DNA of 64,000 nucleotides, from positions 1 through 64,000 of the forward strand of contig JANWYG010000023.1 of the NCBI GenBank assembly GCA_025057015.1, given 5' to 3'. The notes under the pieces are model-generated. The model worked only from the letters and a program-made list of their open reading frames with translations, did no database searches and had not been told where the DNA came from. Within the stretch, counting starts at the first letter, position 1. Each line of letters opens with the position of its first letter. Shown here piece after piece: positions 58,043 through 64,000 of the stretch. The position numbers were made by a program, and so were the translations under genes. The stretch is from Blastocatellia bacterium (lineage in GTDB: Bacteria > Acidobacteriota > Blastocatellia > Chloracidobacteriales > JADJPF01).

Positions 58043-58792
58043 GTGATAAATACTCTTTTTCCCCCTATGCGAATCCGATCGCCCTTTTTGAAAATAACCT
58101 TTCTGATACTTGCACTATTTGCCTGCTACTTGGCTGTGGAAATTCTGATGCTACCTTCCTGCAATGACCTAAAGAGCAAAAATCCTGAAACCACAGCCCT
58201 AATAGAGCGACGACTCGAACAAGCTAAAGCAGAGGGGCGTACTCCAGTACGTCGACAGCAATGGGTACCGATAGAACTGATCTCTAAGCACCTACTAAGG
58301 GCCGTAATCGCTTCAGAAGACGCTCGTTTTTTTGAGCATAACGGCTTTGACACCGAAGCTATAAAAAAAGCCATAGAGTACGATCTAAAGAAAGGGCGCT
58401 TCGCACGTGGTGCGTCTACAATAACCCAGCAACTTGCCAAAAACCTCTACCTTTCCGAGTCAAAAAACCCACTGCGCAAACTCAAAGAAGCAATCATCAC
58501 GACGAGGCTAGAAGCAAACCTCAGCAAAAAGCGTATTCTAGAACTTTACCTCAACGTTATAGAATGGGGAGAAGATATATACGGAGCAGAAGCTGCCTCT
58601 AGGCACTACTTCGGTAAGCCTGCAAAGGATCTCTCGCCAGCAGAAGCTGCCTATCTGGCCGCTATGATTCCTAACCCGAGAACAGTATTCAATCCCAGCA
58701 AGTACCCCAAACGAGTCGCCCGAAGACAGAAACGAATCCTGAAACTTATGAACACCACGTCTCTACCTAGGGAATGGCAAAGCCAAAACTAG
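58043..58792 (+). CDS. mtgA: Monofunctional peptidoglycan glycosyltransferase
   Basis: 249 residues from a GTG; an ATG eight codons down lacks any SD, whereas AAAGAA precedes the GTG. A membrane helix (FLKITFLILALFACYLAVEIL) is followed by the GT51 domain: AVIASEDARFFEHNGFD (catalytic Glu), KGRFARGASTITQQLAKNLYLS, KKRILELYLNVIEWGEDIYGAEAASRHYFGKPAKDLSPAEAAYLAAMIPNP. It polymerises lipid II glycan at the outer face of the inner membrane and lacks a transpeptidase domain, as expected for MtgA. Confidence 0.94.
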   Translation: MINTLFPPMRIRSPFLKITFLILALFACYLAVEILMLPSCNDLKSKNPETTALIERRLEQAKAEGRTPVRRQQWVPIELISKHLLRAVIASEDARFFEHNGFDTEAIKKAIEYDLKKGRFARGASTITQQLAKNLYLSESKNPLRKLKEAIITTRLEANLSKKRILELYLNVIEWGEDIYGAEAASRHYFGKPAKDLSPAEAAYLAAMIPNPRTVFNPSKYPKRVARRQKRILKLMNTTSLPREWQSQN

Positions 58793-59160
58793 GCAATAGC
58801 AAAAAAAGAGGCGTCGTAGGTGTGGGAGGTAAACCTGCAACGCCCCAACCAAGCAGTGATTACTGTCCTCACTTTACAGCAACCACTTGAGAGACTAGCG
58901 TATGTCACTAGAGCTCTTGCCCCCAACCATACTCCCAGCACAGAGCGTGCCACAATCCCTAAAAAACTCCCTATACGCTACATGCTATCCTAACTGGCTC
59001 CCCTACCAACTAGAACAAAGTGCCTTAGAACCCTCTCTGTGTATTTCTCAGGGAAAATATTACACGGTTATGTAAAAACTACTCTAAAGCCAAGCTAAAG
59101 CAACCAACCCAGCTCTCTGATCGATAATTTGGATAGCCCTTGAATTTACGGAAGTAGCCA
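58793..59160. other. Intergenic region between mtgA and the hendecad-repeat gene
   Basis: About 370 bases. A 57-codon open frame (58902-59075, MSLELLPPTI...) exists, but it lacks an SD and a protein-like pattern. No RNA gene, repeat or clear promoter is recognised. Confidence 0.4.
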
Positions 59161-61113
59161 ATGAAAGTAACGAATGATGCTTCTACACAAATCACTGAGT
59201 TGTCAATTCAGCAGCCCAATACGCCGCCTCAGCAGCCAGAAGAGGGTAGCCCCCTTGAAATAGCAGTAGAAAATGACCCTACTGAGCCACTAGCAGGTGA
59301 TAGCATCACAGGTGAAAACAAGATCTATACCGACTTCATCCGCACACAACTAACTGATGTTCCAAGCAGTACTAATGCGTCCAACGAGGCCATAGCTAGT
59401 ACTTCCAGCCTGGCCCCTGAGCAAAGTACAGAACAAGCCTCTTCTGCATCGCAATCTTATGTTGCTACACTCTCGTCAGCTTCGGCTCAAGCTACTGTTT
59501 TCTATGCTCAAGAAACAGCGTTACTACGGTCTAACCTCCGTAAAGAAGAAGAGTTTGCTGCAGCAAATCGCGCTGCAGAAGCAGCACTTGCTAATGCTAA
59601 CCGAGTTGAAGAGCAGACGTTACGCGAACGTCACCTGCAGGAGCAAGCAGAGCTGGCTGCTCTGAATCGCGCTGCTGAAGAAGAGCTACGCCGTAGGGAC
59701 GCGGCAGCTGCCGAAGCCCTCAGAGCGGAAAATCTGCGTAAAGAAGTAGAACTTGCAAAGCGACACGAAGAAGAGCTACGCCAGCTAATCGAGCGCAACG
59801 CTCAAGAGGAACGTAACCTTGCACAAACGCACAGAGCGCAAGAAAAAGCTTTAGAAAGAGCACACCTGGCAGCAGAAGAAGCTTTGCGTGCTAAGAATGC
59901 TAGAGATGAAGACGCATTTATAGCTGCAAATGCCGCTAAACGCCAAGCCAACATCGAGCGTAATTACCACCTAGAAAGGGAGTTCGCCTTGGCTAACCGT
60001 AATGCCGAAGCAGAACTTGCCGCCGCTAATGCCGCCCGACGCGAAGCACTTCATAAGCAACATCTGGCAGAAGAAGCTGCCTTTGCAGCTAAAAACCGTG
60101 CTGCAGAAGAAGCTGAACCCGATCCAGAAAAACGTGCTGCTCTTGCCGCAGCTAACCGTGCTGCAGAAGAAGAACTTGCAAGAACAAACCGTGCCCGCGA
60201 AGCCGAGGTAGCGGCTGCGGATGCTCGGGCAGAAGAAACCTTCCGAGCAGAAAATCTCCGCCGAGAAGCAGAGCTCGCAAAAACGCATCGCGCAGCAGAA
60301 GCCGCTGAACTAGCAGCCGATCGAGCAGCCGAAGCAGAGCTCGTAGCAACAAACCGTTCTGCCTTAGAACATCTCTCAGCAGCTAATAAGGCATCTCAAG
60401 AAGCGTTAAAGCAATCTAACGCCGCTGCGCAAGCAAAACTAGCAGAAGCCAACCGCAAGGCTGAAGCACTCCTTCAAAGTATACAGCAAAATCAGAAGCA
60501 AGTTCTTGCAGACGCTAATCGCAAGCTAGAAGAGCAGTTCGAAGCAGCAAGTAAAGCCCGCCAACGCGAGCTTGCTAGCCGCAATCAAACTGCTGAAGCC
60601 GAGCTTGCTACACGACACTCAGCCGAAGAACAACGCCTACGAGAACAAAACCGCGCTGAAGAAGCTGCCCTTGCAGCAAACAATGCCGCTGCCGAAAGAC
60701 AACTACGTCTAAAGCACCGCAACCAAGAAGCAGTACTACGACAGTATCACAGTGCGCTAATACAACTTGCCAAACTGATAGACAATATGCGGTCTAGCGA
60801 AAAACAGAAGCTAGAAGAAAGCAGTGCCGAAAGACTCAGAGCAGAAAGTAATAGTCTGCGAGAAAAGATGTTAAAAGACTTGCAACTACAACTGCAGAAG
60901 CTTGGTAGTACGGCAGCAGCTGAGTCTCCAGAAATTGCGAATCTAGCAGAGCTCACAGAAAAAGCTCTTCAAAAACTCCTTAATGGCACGCGCCAACAGC
61001 GCGAAAGATTAGCCGAAGCCATCCTCAAGCTCAAGTCTACTTTCGACGATATCCAGGTACACGAAAGGCAAAGTTTAGCGGCAGCATTTATGAAATTCGT
61101 AGAAGCGAATTGA
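59161..61113 (+). CDS. Long hendecad-repeat coiled-coil protein (Ala/Glu/Arg-rich)
   Basis: 650 residues. The first ~120 are Ser/Thr/Pro/Glu-rich and probably disordered. Residues 121-536 consist of about 37 copies of an eleven-residue unit with Leu or Phe at position 1, Asn/His/Asp at position 5 and Glu/Ala-rich remainder (e.g. LAALNRAAEEE, LRAENLRKEVE, FALANRNAEAE, LAEANRKAEAL), interrupted once by EPDPEKRAA. An 11-residue period with one hydrophobic anchor predicts a long right-handed or straight helical rod. The C-terminal ~110 residues are ordinary coiled coil (LRAESNSLREKMLKDLQLQLQKLG...). It has no signal peptide or membrane helix, so probably a cytoplasmic filament or scaffold. No homolog is recognised. 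Confidence 0.85.
   Translation: MKVTNDASTQITELSIQQPNTPPQQPEEGSPLEIAVENDPTEPLAGDSITGENKIYTDFIRTQLTDVPSSTNASNEAIASTSSLAPEQSTEQASSASQSYVATLSSASAQATVFYAQETALLRSNLRKEEEFAAANRAAEAALANANRVEEQTLRERHLQEQAELAALNRAAEEELRRRDAAAAEALRAENLRKEVELAKRHEEELRQLIERNAQEERNLAQTHRAQEKALERAHLAAEEALRAKNARDEDAFIAANAAKRQANIERNYHLEREFALANRNAEAELAAANAARREALHKQHLAEEAAFAAKNRAAEEAEPDPEKRAALAAANRAAEEELARTNRAREAEVAAADARAEETFRAENLRREAELAKTHRAAEAAELAADRAAEAELVATNRSALEHLSAANKASQEALKQSNAAAQAKLAEANRKAEALLQSIQQNQKQVLADANRKLEEQFEAASKARQRELASRNQTAEAELATRHSAEEQRLREQNRAEEAALAANNAAAERQLRLKHRNQEAVLRQYHSALIQLAKLIDNMRSSEKQKLEESSAERLRAESNSLREKMLKDLQLQLQKLGSTAAAESPEIANLAELTEKALQKLLNGTRQQRERLAEAILKLKSTFDDIQVHERQSLAAAFMKFVEAN
59521..60768 (+). 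repeat. About 37 hendecad (33-bp) coding repeats
   Basis: In-frame 11-codon units without exact nucleotide identity: Leu/Phe codon first, Asn/His/Asp codon fifth. One 27-base interruption encodes EPDPEKRAA after the 18th unit. Codon use varies between copies, which argues for an old array under protein-level selection. Confidence 0.85.
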
Positions 61114-61118
61114 TCCCA

Positions 61119-62963
61119 CTACTTTTCCAGTGCCGATAATACTTCCAGCGCATAGGAGACTTTCCCAAACGGGGCGCTAACTTGCACTCCTTGTATCATC
61201 GGCCGAGCCTTCATAAGCAGCTCGCGAGCTATCAACAAGCCCTCCTGCCGAGCAGCTTCCTGCGTATCAGCACTTTTCATCCTACTAAGTATCTCCTGGG
61301 GAATGCTTATACCAGGTACTTCGTTGTTAAGAAATTCAGCATTTCTATAGGATACCAGCGGCCAAATACCGGCAATTATCGGTATCCTACAGTGCTCTAT
61401 ACGTTTGAGAAAACGTTCGAGCTGTCTTATATCAAAAATCGGCTGTGTTACGGCAAACTGTGCGCCAGCATCAACCTTCCACTCAAAACGTCGGATTTCA
61501 TAGTCCAGGTCTACAGCGCAAGGATTAACCCCCACACCGATAAAAAATGCTGTCGGCTTGCCTATAGAATTACCACCAAGGTCAGTACCGTTGTTTAATC
61601 CATAGACCATATTTGTAAGTCCTATAGAGTCTACGTCGAAGACTGCAGTAGCATCTGGGTAAGGCCCCATCTTAGGCGGATCACCCGTTATGATGAGCAG
61701 GTTTCTTATACCAAGCGCAGCAGCACCAAGTAGATCAGACATCATCCCTAGTAGATTTCGATCCCGACAACAGTAATGCACCACAGGTTCTATTCCCGGC
61801 ACATCACGCATTATCAGTACAGCAGTGCTCATTGCACTCATTCGGCTCTGAGCGCGAGGTCCGTCAGGAATGTTTACAGCATCAACGCCGGCACTACGTA
61901 AGAGCTTGACGCTTTCTAGCATAGCCGTAGGATCGCATCCCCGCGGGGGAACTATCTCGACAGAGGTGACAAACTCGCCACAAACTATCTTACGAGCAAG
62001 CTCAGAACGCTTCTCCGTAGGAACAACCTGTGCCTGCTGCAGCATAGAAACCGGTTGCACACTCTTGGCCACTCTTATCACCGAAGCTGGCGAACTTGCT
62101 TTAACAGCACTGGCTATCTGCCTGATATGCTCAGGAGTCGTCCCACAACAACCACCAACAAACTTGACCCCAACTTGTATCAGCCTACGGGCATACTTAG
62201 CCATATACTCTGGTGAGCACATATACAGCTTTCGCCCGTCTATCTCCCTCGGCAGGCCAGCATTAGGCTGTGCCGAAAGTCGCTTGCTGGTGATAGATGC
62301 CATCACCTGGATCGCCTCGAAAGTATCCTTAGGCCCGACACTGCAGTTGATGCCTATCACATCAGCACCCCACTGATCTAGTTGCGCAGTAAAAGTTTCC
62401 GGCGCAGTTCCAAAAGACGTCTTGCCAAAAGACTGTATAGTCATCTGAGCTATAACCGGCAGATCGGAAAGCTCACGCACTGCCAACAATGCTTGTCGAA
62501 TCTCGCTCAAATCGCTAAACGTTTCCAAAATAAAACAATCGACACCACCTTCGAGTAATCCCCTGACCTGTAACTTAAAATACTCCTTTGCCTCCTCACG
62601 CGAGGTTGGCCCGTAAGGTTCTATCCTGATCCCAAGCGGACCTATAGAGCCAGCAACACACACTCGCTCACCAGCAGCCTCTCTAGCTAGCTGCGCCGCT
62701 GCTCGGTTGATCTCTATTACCTTCTCAGCCAGTCCATGCTTTGCCAACTTTACCGGATTTGCCCCAAAAGAATTAGTTTCTATGATTTCCGCTCCGGCCT
62801 TGACATAGTCTCTGTGCACATCCAGCACGAGTTTGGGATCCGACAGGTTCAACTCATCAAAGCAGCGGTTTATATAGACACCCTTTTGATAGAGCATCGT
62901 ACCCATGGCACCGTCAAAGACATGCGCTCTTTCGTCTAGTATCAACCGCCTAAAATCTGGCAT
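61119..62963 (-). CDS. Fused homocysteine S-methyltransferase / 5,10-methylenetetrahydrofolate reductase
   Basis: 614 residues. The N-terminal ~300 residues form a homocysteine-binding TIM barrel: DGAMGTMLYQKGV, ETNSFGANPVKLAKHGL, the zinc ligands in GINCSVGP and VGGCCGTTPEHI. From ~315 to the end there is an MTHFR-type barrel (EFVTSVEIVPPRGCDP, LLIITGDPPKMGPYPDATAVFDVDS, GAQFAVTQPIFDIRQLERFLKRI). The B12-binding module of MetH is absent, as is usual for this YitJ-type fusion. It links folate one-carbon reduction with methionine synthesis; whether the methyl donor is methyl-folate or S-methylmethionine is not settled for the family. It is 8 bp downstream of proS on the same strand and converges on the coiled-coil gene. 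Confidence 0.92.
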   Translation of the reverse strand: MPDFRRLILDERAHVFDGAMGTMLYQKGVYINRCFDELNLSDPKLVLDVHRDYVKAGAEIIETNSFGANPVKLAKHGLAEKVIEINRAAAQLAREAAGERVCVAGSIGPLGIRIEPYGPTSREEAKEYFKLQVRGLLEGGVDCFILETFSDLSEIRQALLAVRELSDLPVIAQMTIQSFGKTSFGTAPETFTAQLDQWGADVIGINCSVGPKDTFEAIQVMASITSKRLSAQPNAGLPREIDGRKLYMCSPEYMAKYARRLIQVGVKFVGGCCGTTPEHIRQIASAVKASSPASVIRVAKSVQPVSMLQQAQVVPTEKRSELARKIVCGEFVTSVEIVPPRGCDPTAMLESVKLLRSAGVDAVNIPDGPRAQSRMSAMSTAVLIMRDVPGIEPVVHYCCRDRNLLGMMSDLLGAAALGIRNLLIITGDPPKMGPYPDATAVFDVDSIGLTNMVYGLNNGTDLGGNSIGKPTAFFIGVGVNPCAVDLDYEIRRFEWKVDAGAQFAVTQPIFDIRQLERFLKRIEHCRIPIIAGIWPLVSYRNAEFLNNEVPGISIPQEILSRMKSADTQEAARQEGLLIARELLMKARPMIQGVQVSAPFGKVSYALEVLSALEK

Positions 62964-62971
62964 AACAGCCC

Positions 62972-64000
62972 TTAGTTTGTACTTCGTTCATAGGCAGCAG
63001 CAAGGCTAAGCCGCACCTGCCGAACTGCTACGTCAAGATCAAGCTCGGTCGAACTACGGGTCTTACGTTCAAACAGTTCAACCTTACCATCCTTCAACTT
63101 CTTGCCTATAGTCAGTCTAAAAGGTATGCCTATAAGATCAGCATCTTTGAACTTCACTCCTGGTCGTTCGTCCCTATCATCCAACAAAACATCCACACCA
63201 GTCGCACTCAGCTCCTTGTACAGGTTTACAGCAGCTTCCTGTTGCATAGGTTCAGCAAAGTTTGCTGGTGTAATCACTACTTCAAACGGAGCGATGGAAA
63301 CAGGCCAACAAATACCATCCTCATCGTTATAAAGTTCCACGGCAGACGCCATAATCCTTCCCACACCTATACCATAGCTGCCCATCACTATAGGAACTTC
63401 CTTACCTTCCGCAGTAAGTACCGTAGCTCCCATCGACTCGCTGTAGCGAGTACCTAGCTTAAATATATGCCCTACTTCTATAGCCTTGCTCACGTTCAAA
63501 GCAGCATTACACTGCAGACACCTTTCACCAGAGGCGACATTACGCAGATCTGCCCACTTCGTAACCTTTATGTCACGCTCTACGTCTACTCCTCGCAAGT
63601 GAAAGTCGTCTCTATTTGCTCCAGTAGTCATATTCCTGCGACCATAGATAGCATAGTCGGCTATGACGGGCAGGTGATCTACTCCAACAGCCCCAAGTGA
63701 GCCAGGGAAAGCCCCAAGCAGCGATTTTATCTCTTCCGGATGAGCAGGCCTTAAGCTCTTGGCAGCAGTAGCATCTGTAAGCTTCGTCTCGTTCAGCTGA
63801 TGATCCCCTCTAAGCAGCACTATATGTGGCCTGTTGTCTAACATGTAGACCAACGTCTTTATCTGCCTATCTGCCGAGGCTCCCCCGGGAAAAGTCGTCA
63901 GATCCTCTATCGTCCGCACTCCAGGAGTAGGAAATTCTTCAGGAGCAGCAGGACCGGACTCGTCTACAATATCTGCTAACCGCGACGTAGCTTTCTCTAT
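62972..64000 (-). CDS. proS: Prolyl-tRNA synthetase, C-terminal part (5' end outside the window)
   Basis: The frame is open from base 64000, so the catalytic N-terminus is beyond the edge. The visible 342 residues include the remainder of the INS (YbaK-like) editing domain (IKTLVYMLDNRPHIVLLRGDHQLNETKL, KSLLGAFPGSLGAVGVDHLPVIADYA), a CLQCNAALN Cys pair, the class II motif 3 region (VPIVMGSYGIGVGRIMASAVE) and the anticodon-binding domain (FEVVITPANFAEPMQQEAAVNLYKELSATGVDVLLDDRDERPGVKFKDADLIGIPFRLTIGKK). It is the bacterial-type ProRS with the editing insertion. Charges tRNA-Pro. The fused methionine enzyme follows 8 bp later. Confidence 0.93.
   Translation of the reverse strand: MEKATSRLADIVDESGPAAPEEFPTPGVRTIEDLTTFPGGASADRQIKTLVYMLDNRPHIVLLRGDHQLNETKLTDATAAKSLRPAHPEEIKSLLGAFPGSLGAVGVDHLPVIADYAIYGRRNMTTGANRDDFHLRGVDVERDIKVTKWADLRNVASGERCLQCNAALNVSKAIEVGHIFKLGTRYSESMGATVLTAEGKEVPIVMGSYGIGVGRIMASAVELYNDEDGICWPVSIAPFEVVITPANFAEPMQQEAAVNLYKELSATGVDVLLDDRDERPGVKFKDADLIGIPFRLTIGKKLKDGKVELFERKTRSSTELDLDVAVRQVRLSLAAAYERSTN

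Noticed and set aside
58902..59075. 57-codon open frame upstream of the hendecad gene
   Set aside because: No ribosome-binding site, Pro/Leu/Ser-rich composition without pattern, and no coupling to neighbours.
59521..60768. CRISPR-like or tandem DNA repeat
   Set aside because: The periodicity is at protein level; 33-base units are not identical and no spacers exist.

Overview
The window looks like chromosomal DNA of a free-living, Gram-negative-type bacterium of moderate GC, most likely an Acidobacteriota of the class Blastocatellia. This placement is inference from gene content. The signs are Hanks-type kinases with an N-terminal CxxC...C zinc ribbon, a kinase fused to a formylglycine-generating-enzyme (FGE) domain, relics of an Oar-like TonB-dependent receptor and of a VIT-domain protein, a carboxypeptidase-regulatory beta-barrel protein, a TonB-family protein, a PDZ/multi-TM histidine kinase and a fused homocysteine methyltransferase/MTHFR. 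No rRNA is present. The one tRNA is Leu(CAA). I saw no CRISPR array, insertion sequence or prophage.

Layout. 1-1.1 kb: 3' part of a secreted P-domain plus NleD-like (M91) metallopeptidase. 1.2-7 kb: a GT4 glycosyltransferase converging on a four-gene minus-strand operon (acyl-ACP-reductase-like two-domain dehydrogenase, SDR reductase, PlsC-like acyltransferase, hexapeptide acyltransferase), probably for a non-standard lipid. 7-11 kb: kinase-TPR protein and the hfq-tmk-holB operon. 11.2-13.9 kb: hsp20 behind a sigma-54-type promoter, an MBL-fold hydrolase and ftsY. 14-22.5 kb: housekeeping and metabolic genes (serine hydrolase, double-ThyX protein, SirB1-like, nitrilase, ATP-grasp, pfkA, DJ-1/PfpI).

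22.5-30.3 kb is the accessory, defence-like part: an Eco57I-type adenine methylase without an obvious nuclease, a PGM1-like ATP-grasp peptide ligase, and a tight dam-herA-nurA operon (D12 adenine methylase, HerA translocase, NurA nuclease). This operon is the best candidate for an undescribed modification-linked defence system. The tRNA-Leu gene lies about 0.5 kb beyond it.

30.9-36.6 kb: kinase-AAA, Nudix, peptidoglycan-binding, kinase-FGE and PEGA proteins. 36.7-39 kb: a MerR-like regulator behind an inverted repeat, then two decayed genes joined end to end (VIT-domain and TonB-receptor relics). 39-49 kb: a solute-binding lipoprotein, another kinase, DUF309, GlcE-like, queG, a large histidine kinase and an outer-membrane-type protein. 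49-55 kb: SpoIIE-type phosphatase, cmk, ribE, thioesterase, a TonB protein with three N-terminal repeats, and a YqaA-like membrane protein. 55-64 kb: a divergent membrane pyrophosphatase, mtgA, a 650-residue protein built from about 37 eleven-residue (hendecad) repeats, the methionine/folate fusion enzyme and the 3' end of proS.

Many neighbours overlap by 1-16 bp (ATGA, TAATG), so translational coupling is common. Signalling is heavily phospho-based: four Ser/Thr kinases, one PP2C-type phosphatase and one histidine kinase in 64 kb. All family names come from motif recognition by eye, not from searches.
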